In this document: in pieces, positions 1 through 6,420 of the stretch
Layout: each line of letters opens with the position of its first letter
How positions within the stretch are numbered: position 1 is the stretch's first letter
DNA from: a bacterium
GTDB taxonomy: Bacteria; Zixibacteria; MSB-5A5; GN15; FEB-12
Assembly: GCA_030640905.1 (NCBI GenBank)
Contig: DAOWIM010000246.1
Coordinates: forward strand, 1 to 7,194
Length of the DNA stretch: 7,194 nucleotides
Direction: 5' to 3'
Made by a program: the position numbers and the translations under genes
Notes under the pieces: model-generated
Told to the model about the DNA's origin: nothing
What the model saw: the letters and a program-made list of their open reading frames with translations, nothing else
The model's database searches: none

Positions 1-521
1 CAGGTAGAGTCAACACATATTGTCTTGCCGTGCTGGGCAGCATCAAACTGAGTACTGATTGAAAAAACTTGCCCTTCAAATCCTGGGGGAGTACCTCCAC
101 CGTATTTCTGGTACCCGGCGAAACCGATAGTATCAGCACCGCTGCCGGTAACACCGTACGGATTCATGTTGAGCCCACCATCGTACAGCCATTCCCACCC
201 AGGGTAAAGGACATCTGTATGCGGGGGCCAGGGTTCCATGAAGAACATTGGTAACCACGTGATCGGAGTCCAGGTAGCACCATCGGGCGAGTAGACCTGG
301 AAACCATTGGAATAGCCTTTCATTTTGGCTTCGTTGGGAGCCCCGGGATTAATCCACTTGATATAGAACGTAACCGGTACACCAGTTTCGATCTTACCCC
401 ATTCTCCCTCAAGCAGACCATCCACCGAGTCGACCGCTAATTGATAATCGGTCTGGCCTGAAGCAGTTCCGAATGAGAGCATCATCAGAATTGCCAGAGT
501 TGCAAACAGTTTCATCTTCAT
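1..521 (-). CDS. Secreted protein, N-terminal part (runs off the left edge)
   Basis: The reading frame is open from an ATG at 521 down to base 1, giving 173 residues with no stop, so the gene continues outside the window. The N-terminus MKMKLFATLAILMMLSFGTASGQ is a classic Sec signal peptide: basic start, hydrophobic core at about residues 5-17, and a likely cleavage after A-S-G at residue 22. The mature part begins with a beta-rich pattern, 'VPVTFYIKWIN' near residue 48 and 'SNGFQVYSPDGATW' near 71-84, followed by a Trp/Pro/Gly-rich stretch to about residue 150. A GGAG (complement of 531-534) lies 9 nt before the ATG and supports this start; a second ATG at 515 is less well placed. I recall similar 'NGF.VYSPDGA.W' proteins as abundant exported proteins of Zixibacteria-like genomes, but their function is unknown to me. 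It is probably an extracellular or cell-surface protein. Signal peptide and partial status are clear; the family assignment is weak. Confidence 0.8.
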   Translation of the reverse strand, partial: MKMKLFATLAILMMLSFGTASGQTDYQLAVDSVDGLLEGEWGKIETGVPVTFYIKWINPGAPNEAKMKGYSNGFQVYSPDGATWTPITWLPMFFMEPWPPHTDVLYPGWEWLYDGGLNMNPYGVTGSGADTIGFAGYQKYGGGTPPGFEGQVFSISTQFDAAQHGKTICVDST

Positions 522-546
522 TGCGTCACACTCCACATTTTATGTT

Positions 547-574
547 TTTATATTTTGTGTCCTATTTATCAAAA
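547..574 (-). promoter_or_regulatory. Candidate sigma70-type promoter of the secreted protein gene
   Basis: On the minus strand a TTTTGA (complement of 569-574) is followed after exactly 16 bases by TATAAA (complement of 547-552). It lies about 26 bases before the ATG at 521, so the transcript would have a short leader containing the GGAG ribosome binding site. The surroundings are strongly AT-rich, so chance matches are easy and the -35 is imperfect. Confidence 0.4.
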
Positions 575-807
575 TTGTGCAAAAGCTCAGGTAAATATCG
601 ATCACCAGAGTACATAATTATGGTCAGAATTATCGCTGGCCACGTTGCCAGCAAGCAGGTTACCTCCGATTGTAGCCATCATGCGCCCAACCGTAATCGC
701 CTGTTTGCCCAATCTCAATTTCTTAACCAATCTATTCAGACCAGTAAATCATGAAGTAAAACGCGTGCCGAAAACGACCCTAACCGGCCGTTCCGGATAG
801 CATTTTA

Positions 808-835
808 AATATATTGTTTTGGCCAGCAAAGTCAA
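808..835 (-). promoter_or_regulatory. Candidate sigma70-type promoter pointing left, just after the VanZ gene
   Basis: On the minus strand TTGACT (complement of 830-835) is followed after 16 bases by TATATT (complement of 808-813), with AT-rich sequence around the -10. Both hexamers are close to consensus. The predicted start of transcription near base 800 would lie about 280 nt upstream of the secreted protein ATG at 521. The RNA would therefore have a long leader or could include a small gene. It sits 48 bases beyond the VanZ stop codon, so it would separate transcription of the two minus-strand genes. Confidence 0.5.
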
Positions 836-882
836 GGCTTTACAGTGATTTTTCCAGATCAATATCTGCCTGCCCAAACCGG

Positions 883-1284
883 CTACCGGCGACTCCTTTT
901 TGCCGAATAATACCATCGAACGGCCAATACCAGCCATGCTCCCCCAAGATCGACCGCCAGATCGTACGGATCGGCGAACCGACCGGGGATAAGGTTCTGG
1001 TAAAGCTCATCCAAAGACGCAAAAACTGCTACAAACACAAACGAGCAGAGGACGGCCATCCGGATTTTCAGACCGGGCGACCAGTGAGAGAACGAACGCT
1101 GGGTCAAGAACGCAAGAACGGCGTACTGGAGAAAATGCGCCAGCTTATCTACAGCCAAAAATCTAATCTGAGGCGCGGCCAAATCGGGAATCGACGACAC
1201 CCCGAGAATAACGGCGCAAAACCCCAGCATCGGCAAATGGTAGCGAGCAAAATCACCCCAACGGTTGGCAGATTCGGCTGTCAT
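883..1284 (-). CDS. VanZ-family integral membrane protein
   Basis: The 133-residue product shows the VanZ-like layout. There is an N-terminal membrane segment (about residues 17-33) ending in 'SSIPDLAAP', then 'DKLAHFLQYAVLAFL' at about 46-60. A third hydrophobic stretch at about 75-90 leads into 'SLDELYQNLIPGRFADPYDLAVDLGG' at about 90-115, and a last membrane segment is followed by a basic tail, KRSRR. The DK..HF..Y and DE..Q...PGR..D..D signatures are the family hallmarks. VanZ itself confers low-level teicoplanin resistance, but most chromosomal members of this size have no assigned function and should not be called resistance genes. A GGTGA (complement of 1291-1295) lies 6 nt before the ATG. 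It is divergently arranged to the potassium channel gene. Confidence 0.88.
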   Translation of the reverse strand: MTAESANRWGDFARYHLPMLGFCAVILGVSSIPDLAAPQIRFLAVDKLAHFLQYAVLAFLTQRSFSHWSPGLKIRMAVLCSFVFVAVFASLDELYQNLIPGRFADPYDLAVDLGGAWLVLAVRWYYSAKRSRR

Positions 1285-1311
1285 TATAAATCACCGGTAA
1301 CACACGACCAA
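1283..1311 (-). promoter_or_regulatory. Possible promoter overlapping the VanZ start codon
   Basis: On the minus strand TTGGTC (complement of 1306-1311) stands 17 bases from a perfect TATAAT (complement of 1283-1288), whose last two bases are also the first two of the VanZ ATG. Transcription would start inside the gene at about codon 3. It could therefore serve the annotated start only if the site is fortuitous or the real translation start is downstream. Confidence 0.25.
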
Positions 1312-1386
1312 CTTCGGGTCAACAAAAACCGCCGTCGTTTTACTGTTTACAACCGCGCAGCGCCTTGCCATATTGAAAATACAGCC

Positions 1387-1686
1387 ATGCCTATGTATCG
1401 CAATAAACAACTTAGCCCGCTCGCAAAGCTCAGACTGGTTCTCGGATCAGCGGTGGCACTGGTCCTGATTGGAACGCTTGGTTTTGGCATGCTGGAGGAT
1501 ATGGGGCCGCTGGAAGCTCTCTACATGACAATCATTACGATCTCGACTGTTGGTTTCAGTGAAGTCCGGCCGCTTCATGGGGCTGGTCGGATTTTCGTGA
1601 TGTTTCTCATACGTAAGCGGCGTTGGGATGGCCTGGTTTACAGCTTCAATAGTCGGGCAAATTGTTATCGAAGGACAACTTCGTGA
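1387..1686 (+). pseudogene. Potassium channel, pore-forming N-terminal half (broken by frameshift)
   Basis: From the ATG at 1387 the frame encodes TM1 (about residues 16-35, 'LRLVLGSAVALVLIGTLGFG'). A pore helix and selectivity filter, 'ALYMTIITISTVGFSEVRPL', lie at about 44-63, and the start of TM2, 'GRIFVMFL', at 67-74. This is the Ion_trans_2 (two-TM channel) fold. At about base 1609 the frame breaks: the continuation reads RKRRWDGLVYSFNS and stops at 1686, whereas the expected TM2 continuation 'YVSGVGMAWFTASIVGQIV' is present one base further along. Removing one base there rejoins the two parts into a single 338-residue protein with the family's usual spacing. The filter is TVGFSE rather than the textbook TVGYGD. 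ATG 1393 is an alternative start, and no strong ribosome binding site precedes either. The coding region specific to the pore ends near 1608. Confidence 0.8.
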
Positions 1687-2404
1687 ACTCCTCGGAAAAC
1701 GAAAAATGGAGAGTAAGATCAAGAAAATGAAAAACCACTATATTATTGCCGGTTATGGTCGGGTAGGCCGCCAGGTGGCCCTCGAGTTCTTGAGACGCAA
1801 AGTACCGTTTGTCGTCATCGAGAAAAGCGATGCTGAGATTCAGAACCTTCAGCAGGAGGGAGCAATCTGTGTCCAGGGTGAGGCGACCGAAGATGACGTT
1901 CTGCGAAAAGCTGGTGTAGAATCGGCTAAGACCCTGGTATCGACGCTACCCGATGAAGCTCAGAATGTCTACCTGACACTTACTGCCCGCTTCATGAATC
2001 GAGACCTGAAAATCATTGCCCGCGCCGACTACGATGAAGGTGTGAAGAAACTTCATCGCGCCGGGGCCGATCATGTCGTCTCGCCGCACGTGCTTGGCGG
2101 TATGCGCATGGCGATGGCCTGCTTGCGACCAAACGTGGTCGATTTCATGCACACCGCTTCACTGGGTGACGGTGGCCTCTCAATTGAGGAAATCATGATT
2201 CCTGACGGAAGTCCGCTTGTGAACAAAACTCTGATCGAATCTCAGTTGAAACAGAATTACGGTGTGCACATAATTGGCGTGAAAAAACCGGGTGGAGCTA
2301 TGGAGTTGGCACCGGGGCCGAATACCCGCCTTGGCGAAAGTGATATTCTGGTCCTGATTGGCCAGACCGAAGGCCTGGAAGAACTGGGCCAAAAACTCGG
2401 GTAG
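1628..2404 (+). CDS. Potassium channel C-terminal half: RCK/TrkA NAD-binding domain
   Basis: The frame holds the end of TM2 ('MAWFTASIVGQIVIEG'), the linker 'LRELLGKRKMESKIKKMKNHY', and a Rossmann-type TrkA_N/RCK domain. In that domain 'IIAGYGRVG' is at residues 39-47 and the acidic residue ending beta2 is E65 ('VVIEKS'). It continues to about residue 155 and is followed by a TrkA_C domain at about 176-258 ('PLVNKTLIESQLKQNYGVHIIGV' to 'DILVLIGQTEGL'). RCK domains form cytoplasmic gating rings that respond to Ca2+, nucleotides or NAD(H) and open the attached pore. The frame is open upstream of 1628 to the stop at 1598-1600, and its upstream residues YVSGVG match channel TM2. The ATG at 1628 is therefore only the first ATG after the frameshift and not a natural gene start. 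If the break is real, a soluble RCK-only protein could start at the ATGs at 1709 or 1730. It is 56 nt upstream of tilS. Confidence 0.88.
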   Translation: MAWFTASIVGQIVIEGQLRELLGKRKMESKIKKMKNHYIIAGYGRVGRQVALEFLRRKVPFVVIEKSDAEIQNLQQEGAICVQGEATEDDVLRKAGVESAKTLVSTLPDEAQNVYLTLTARFMNRDLKIIARADYDEGVKKLHRAGADHVVSPHVLGGMRMAMACLRPNVVDFMHTASLGDGGLSIEEIMIPDGSPLVNKTLIESQLKQNYGVHIIGVKKPGGAMELAPGPNTRLGESDILVLIGQTEGLEELGQKLG

Positions 2405-2460
2405 GCATCTCTGACCGCTATCGCCATTGAGAGCTACCGGACCACTAATCATCAGGGTCG

Positions 2461-3879
2461 ATGAAGATGATCCAACAAGTTATCCATACAATCGAAGAGC
2501 ACGACCTAATCAGGTCGGATGACCGAATCTTAATCGGCTTTTCCGGCGGACCCGATTCGGTAGCGCTGCTGCATGTGTTGGCAAAACTGCGTCGTCGTTT
2601 CAGGCTCACCCTGCAAGCGGTCTATGTCAATCATCAGATTCGCCGTCGCGCCGCTGGAGACGAAGAACTCTTCTGCGCAGAGATGTGCGACCGACTCAAG
2701 GTTCCTTTCGAGGTTGTTACTGTCGATATCCCGGCTCTCACCCGTAAGAGGAAAAAAGGGGTGGAGGAAACCGCTCGTGATTTCCGGTACCAGACATTCG
2801 ACGAAATTGCCAACCGTGACAGGTGTCACCGAATCGCGGTAGGGCATCATCTTGATGATCGCGCTGAGACGGTTCTGTTCCGAGTCCTGCGTGGTACCGG
2901 CGTGGCCGGGCTGGCCGGAATTCCGATCCAGCGTGGCCGCATAATCAGGCCTCTATATGACGTGACCAAAGACCAGATTCTCACCTACCTGAAAAAGCAG
3001 AGCCTGGCCTTTTGTACTGATCGCACCAACCGGGACACACGGTACGATCGCAATTACGTCCGCTATCGACTACTCAGCCAAATCCGAGAGCGCCTCAACC
3101 CGGCGGTAACTTCGGCTCTGATCAATCTGTCGGAAACGGCTCGCGAGGAAGACGCGCTGCTCAACGAAATTGTCCGGCAGAGAGCCTGTACTTCTGTTAG
3201 CATGACTGCCGGAGGGAAAATAGAGCTTGATTTGAAGAAAGTTGGAGCGTATCATAAGGCGTTGCGGCGAAGGTTGCTAAGGCGTTGTCTAATAGCACTT
3301 TCGTCCGACGGTCGAGCACCGGACAAAGCAGTGGTCGAGCGTTTGGATGGCTTCTGTGCTTCGGCGGGCAAGGCGATGTCTTTGCCGGGGAAATTGGAAG
3401 CTGTTCGAGTCGATGAAACGTTGGTGTTGCGTCCCGACAAGGCGATCAAGTTTGTCAACCGGATCGAAGTTGGACGGAAGTGTCCAATCGAATCGTTGAA
3501 AGCTTCCCTGACCGCCCGAAAAAAAAGTTGGGACGGGAAGCTTGACCGACGGAAACAATCTTCTGCGATAGTGGTTGATTGGGATAAGATCGTCTCGCCA
3601 CTGACGGTCCGCAACATCAGAGTTGGTGACCGATTTGTACCACTCGGGATGCGAGGCAGCAAGACGGTCAGTAATTATCTGACCGACAGAAAAGTCAGCC
3701 GGGTCTATCGTGATGAGATCCCGGTGGTGTGTGACAAAGAAGGAATCATCTGGCTGGTTGGCTACGAGATAGCCGACCGTGTGAAGATAGACAAATCGAC
3801 AGAGAAGGTACTGGCAATTGGATTTCGACAGAATCGAACAGATCGGGCTGAGGCCTTTCGAGTTGCTTTTGGACCGTGA
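2461..3879 (+). CDS. tilS: tRNA(Ile)-lysidine synthase TilS
   Basis: TilS uses ATP and lysine to convert C34 of the CAU-anticodon tRNA-Ile to lysidine, switching it from AUG to AUA decoding and from methionine to isoleucine charging; it acts in the cytoplasm. The PP-loop ATPase motif FSGGPDS is at residues 27-33. 'AVYVNHQIR' at 53-61, 'AVGHHLDDRAETVLFRVLRGTG' at 126-147 and 'DRTNRDTRYDRNYVRYRL' at 187-204 are the family's conserved blocks. A middle helical region follows, and the C-terminal TilS_C domain spans about 384-455 ('NIRVGDRFVPLGMRGSKTVSNYLTDRKV'). The 472-residue length matches the full-length, two-part form. An AGGG at 2454-2457 is only 3 nt from the first ATG but 9 nt from the third codon, so translation may begin at ATG 2467. 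The 3' end overlaps hpt by 62 nt, suggesting coupled translation. Confidence 0.97.
   Translation: MKMIQQVIHTIEEHDLIRSDDRILIGFSGGPDSVALLHVLAKLRRRFRLTLQAVYVNHQIRRRAAGDEELFCAEMCDRLKVPFEVVTVDIPALTRKRKKGVEETARDFRYQTFDEIANRDRCHRIAVGHHLDDRAETVLFRVLRGTGVAGLAGIPIQRGRIIRPLYDVTKDQILTYLKKQSLAFCTDRTNRDTRYDRNYVRYRLLSQIRERLNPAVTSALINLSETAREEDALLNEIVRQRACTSVSMTAGGKIELDLKKVGAYHKALRRRLLRRCLIALSSDGRAPDKAVVERLDGFCASAGKAMSLPGKLEAVRVDETLVLRPDKAIKFVNRIEVGRKCPIESLKASLTARKKSWDGKLDRRKQSSAIVVDWDKIVSPLTVRNIRVGDRFVPLGMRGSKTVSNYLTDRKVSRVYRDEIPVVCDKEGIIWLVGYEIADRVKIDKSTEKVLAIGFRQNRTDRAEAFRVAFGP
3804..3808 (+). promoter_or_regulatory. Ribosome binding site deciding the TTG start of hpt
   Basis: GAAGG inside the tilS reading frame lies 9 nt before TTG 3818. 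There is no ATG in the hpt frame before the conserved N-terminal helix, so this site is the main support for the TTG start and for the 62-nt overlap with tilS. Confidence 0.6.
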
Positions 3880-4369
3880 AAAAATTTCCGGTCGTATTGG
3901 AGAACTTGGTCGGCGCATCACCAGCGATTACAACAATCAAACACCTGTCCTCATCGGTGTCTTGAAAGGCTGCATTGTATTCCTTGCCGATCTGATGCGG
4001 CATATCCAACTACCGATGGAGTTGGAGTTTGTATCGGCGGCTTCGTACCGAAAAGGAAGTACACCTACCGAAGAGATTGTGATTGGCGGTGGCGTACCAA
4101 TTCCGCTGGAAGGGCGTCATGTCCTGCTGGTGGAAGGAGTGGTCGATTCAGGCCGGACGGTGACGACTATCATTGATAAGGTGCAGAAAATGAAACCGGC
4201 ATCGGTAGAAATTGTCACGCTCATAGACAAACCGACCTGCCACCGTACCGAGGTCAGCGTTAAGTATAAAGGCTTCTCTCTCGGCAATGATTTTGTGATC
4301 GGTTTTGGGCTGGACAATACTCAGAAATATAGAAATCTGCCGTTTGTCGGACGGCTAATTGAACCATAG
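3818..4369 (+). CDS. hpt: Hypoxanthine phosphoribosyltransferase Hpt
   Basis: This enzyme salvages hypoxanthine (and often guanine) by transfer of phosphoribose from PRPP, giving IMP/GMP in the cytoplasm. The 183-residue protein shows the family order: N-terminal 'LLLDREKISGRIGELGRRITSDY' at 16-38, then 'PVLIGVLKGCIVFLADLMRHI' with the LKG loop at 49-51. 'EFVSAASYRKGST' (flexible lid) is at 70-82, the PRPP motif 'VLLVEGVVDSGRT' at 102-114, 'VTLIDKP' with purine-contacting K138, and 'DFVIGFGLDNTQKYRNLPFVG' at 158-178. The presumed catalytic D110 is present, but position 107, usually Asp or Glu beside E106, is Gly. The start is TTG, chosen for the GAAGG 9 nt upstream. Another in-frame TTG at 3863 would still keep the main domain but lacks a comparable site. 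The gene sits between tilS and ftsH, a recurrent bacterial arrangement. Confidence 0.95.
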   Translation: MDFDRIEQIGLRPFELLLDREKISGRIGELGRRITSDYNNQTPVLIGVLKGCIVFLADLMRHIQLPMELEFVSAASYRKGSTPTEEIVIGGGVPIPLEGRHVLLVEGVVDSGRTVTTIIDKVQKMKPASVEIVTLIDKPTCHRTEVSVKYKGFSLGNDFVIGFGLDNTQKYRNLPFVGRLIEP

Positions 4370-4458
4370 CCTGCCAGGGATTCTGCCGATATAGATGAAT
4401 ACATCCTCTTCGGACGGCGTATAAGGAAAACATATCAACACAACACAACGGAGACTAA

Positions 4459-6417
4459 GTGTCGAACAAACATTCTGACAAGAAACGTAACCCCGGATCA
4501 GGGAAAGATAAAGATGACGGCTCGCGCGGGCCGATGAACTGGCGCACCACCGGACGGCCACTCCTTTTGTGGGCCGCGGTGATTGCAGCGGTCATTTTCC
4601 TCTACAGCATTTACTCTGACCTGGCAACCGACTCGGTCGAGATTACATACACCGAGTTGATTCAGCAGATAGACAACGACAACCTGATGGAGATTTCATT
4701 TACCGACCGTGAGGTCGAAGGTGTCCTGAAGGAAGGTCGCGTCTTTGTTTCGGCCGGTTCAACCAGGTCTTTCTCAAAAATAACCTCCCGGATACCGTTC
4801 CCTGATTACAATTATGCGCTGATCAAGCGACTCGAAGAACAAGATATCAAAATCGTCGCCAAAGTTCAGTCTGATTTCTTCCCATATCTCATGACCTTCC
4901 TGCCGTGGATTCTGATCATCTTCCTGTGGATGTTCTGGATGCGCCAAATGCAGGGCGGTGGCGGTGGCAAGGGTCTCTTTTCGTTTGGCAAAAGTAAAGC
5001 CAAGTTGCTGACCGACGAGCGACCGAAGGTCAATTTCAATGACGTTGCCGGAGCCGACGAAGCGAAAGAAGAGCTGCAGGAAATAATCGAGTTCCTCAGG
5101 GAACCGGGCAAGTTTCAGAAGCTGGGTGGAAAGATCCCCAAAGGGGCGCTTCTTTTGGGACCTCCCGGCACCGGCAAGACCCTGCTGGCTCGGGCGGTGG
5201 CCGGAGAAGCCGAGGTTCCGTTCTTCTCAATGTCCGGATCTGATTTTGTTGAAATGTTTGTAGGTGTAGGCGCCAGCCGTGTGCGCGACCTGTTCGAGCA
5301 GGGCAAAAAGAACGCCCCCTGTATTATTTTTATCGATGAAATCGATGCGGTGGGACGACATCGCGGAGCCGGTCTTGGTGGCGGGCACGACGAGCGCGAA
5401 CAGACACTCAATCAGCTACTGGTTGAGATGGATGGATTCGAGTCAAACGATGGCGTCATTCTGGTGGCGGCGACCAACCGTCCCGATGTCCTCGACCCGG
5501 CCCTTCTCCGTCCCGGCCGGTTCGACCGACAGATAGTCGTTCCGATACCGGATGTGAAGGGACGCGAAGGCATTCTGAAAGTGCACGTCCGCAAGCTCAA
5601 GTTGTCCGACGATATTGATCTGAAAGTTCTGGCACGGGGCACACCCGGTATGTCTGGTGCCGATCTGGCCAATATGGCCAACGAAGCTGCCCTGCTGGCG
5701 GCACGGCGCGACAAGAGCGCGGTCACGATGGAAGAGTTTGAGGCTGCCAAAGACAAATGCCTGATGGGAACGGAGCGGCGATCGTTGGTAATCGCCGAAG
5801 AAGAGAAAAAAGTTACGGCCTTTCACGAAGCCGGTCACACGCTCGTAGCTAAGTTTCTCCCGATGGCCGATCCTATCCACAAGGTCACAATCATCCCTCG
5901 CGGTATGGCGATGGGCGTAACGCAATCGTTGCCGGTCGATGAGCGCCACAATTATTCCCGTGAATATCTTGAAACGCAACTGGCCGTCCTGATGGGTGGC
6001 CGTGAAGCCGAGTTGCTGGTATTCAGCGAGTTGACCACCGGCGCCGGGAATGACCTGGAACGTTCCACCAAACTGGCCCGCAAGATGGTATGTAATTGGG
6101 GAATGTCTGACGAATTGGGTCCGGTCACGTTTGGAAAAACCGACGAGCATATTTTCCTCGGACGTGAAATCCACCAGGCAAAGGATTACTCCGAAGCAAC
6201 GGCGGTAACGATTGACCGAGAGGTTCGACGGTTTATCGAAAAGGCTCAGAAAACGGCTTCCGGTGTCCTCAAAGAAAACACCGACAAGCTTCACGACCTC
6301 GCTAATGCTCTGCTGGAAAAAGAGATTATCGACAGCCGCGAAGTCGATAAAATCATTGGTCGCGCCAGTGGCGATGCCGAGCCGGTCGAAAAACCGGCCC
6401 CGACACCAGAAGGGTAA
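4459..6417 (+). CDS. ftsH: ATP-dependent membrane zinc metalloprotease FtsH
   Basis: FtsH is a hexameric inner-membrane AAA+ protease that extracts and degrades misassembled membrane proteins and selected soluble regulators. The 652-residue product has a charged cytoplasmic tail (1-30), TM1 at about 34-53, and an extracytoplasmic domain at about 54-138. TM2 follows at about 142-161, then a Gly-rich linker. The AAA+ module has Walker A GPPGTGKT at 234-241, the pore-loop region 'MFVGVGASRVRDLF' at 266-279, Walker B 'IIFIDEID' at 289-296, and a second region of homology, 'ATNRPDVLDPALLRPGRFDR', at 338-357. The M41 protease has the zinc motif HEAGH at 456-460 and the third ligand D532 in 'TGAGNDLERST'. 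All catalytic residues are intact. The start is GTG with GGAG (4450-4453) 5 nt upstream. The C-terminal tail is Pro/Glu-rich ('EPVEKPAPTPEG'). No convincing promoter was seen in the 89 nt after hpt. Confidence 0.98.
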   Translation: MSNKHSDKKRNPGSGKDKDDGSRGPMNWRTTGRPLLLWAAVIAAVIFLYSIYSDLATDSVEITYTELIQQIDNDNLMEISFTDREVEGVLKEGRVFVSAGSTRSFSKITSRIPFPDYNYALIKRLEEQDIKIVAKVQSDFFPYLMTFLPWILIIFLWMFWMRQMQGGGGGKGLFSFGKSKAKLLTDERPKVNFNDVAGADEAKEELQEIIEFLREPGKFQKLGGKIPKGALLLGPPGTGKTLLARAVAGEAEVPFFSMSGSDFVEMFVGVGASRVRDLFEQGKKNAPCIIFIDEIDAVGRHRGAGLGGGHDEREQTLNQLLVEMDGFESNDGVILVAATNRPDVLDPALLRPGRFDRQIVVPIPDVKGREGILKVHVRKLKLSDDIDLKVLARGTPGMSGADLANMANEAALLAARRDKSAVTMEEFEAAKDKCLMGTERRSLVIAEEEKKVTAFHEAGHTLVAKFLPMADPIHKVTIIPRGMAMGVTQSLPVDERHNYSREYLETQLAVLMGGREAELLVFSELTTGAGNDLERSTKLARKMVCNWGMSDELGPVTFGKTDEHIFLGREIHQAKDYSEATAVTIDREVRRFIEKAQKTASGVLKENTDKLHDLANALLEKEIIDSREVDKIIGRASGDAEPVEKPAPTPEG

Positions 6418-6420
6418 CCG

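Larger units (their letters stand above)
522..882. other. Intergenic region of about 360 bases between two minus-strand genes
   Basis: No conserved protein is recognisable here on either strand. It contains two leftward promoter candidates (808-835 and 547-574). It also holds a perfect 6-bp hairpin at 635-652 (GCTGGC, 6-nt loop, GCCAGC) without a U-tract on either side, and a short minus-strand open frame (602-682, 26 codons) discussed as a finding. A plus-strand open frame across 473-754 runs antisense to the secreted protein start and has no family resemblance. The stretch is best read as a leader/regulatory region upstream of the secreted protein gene. Confidence 0.6.

Noticed and set aside
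635..652. Perfect 6-bp hairpin as an intrinsic terminator
   Set aside because: Neither strand has a U-tract after the stem and it lies more than 200 bases beyond the VanZ stop; kept only as an unexplained structure.
473..754. 93-codon plus-strand open frame in the left intergenic region
   Set aside because: It begins antisense to the signal peptide of the exported protein, crosses its promoter, and shows no conserved features.
840..882. Continuation of VanZ in another frame (GSRFGQADIDLEKSL) as evidence for a frameshift
   Set aside because: The VanZ product already ends naturally with a basic tail after its last membrane segment at the usual family length.
814..1386. Long plus-strand open frame upstream of and in frame with the channel start
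   Set aside because: It runs antisense to the VanZ gene, its translation is Arg/Lys/Pro-rich without family resemblance, and homology to channels begins only at about 1387.
4370..4458. Promoter for ftsH in the 89-nt gap after hpt
   Set aside because: TATAAG is present near 4421, but no acceptable -35 hexamer lies at the right distance; read-through from hpt is more likely.
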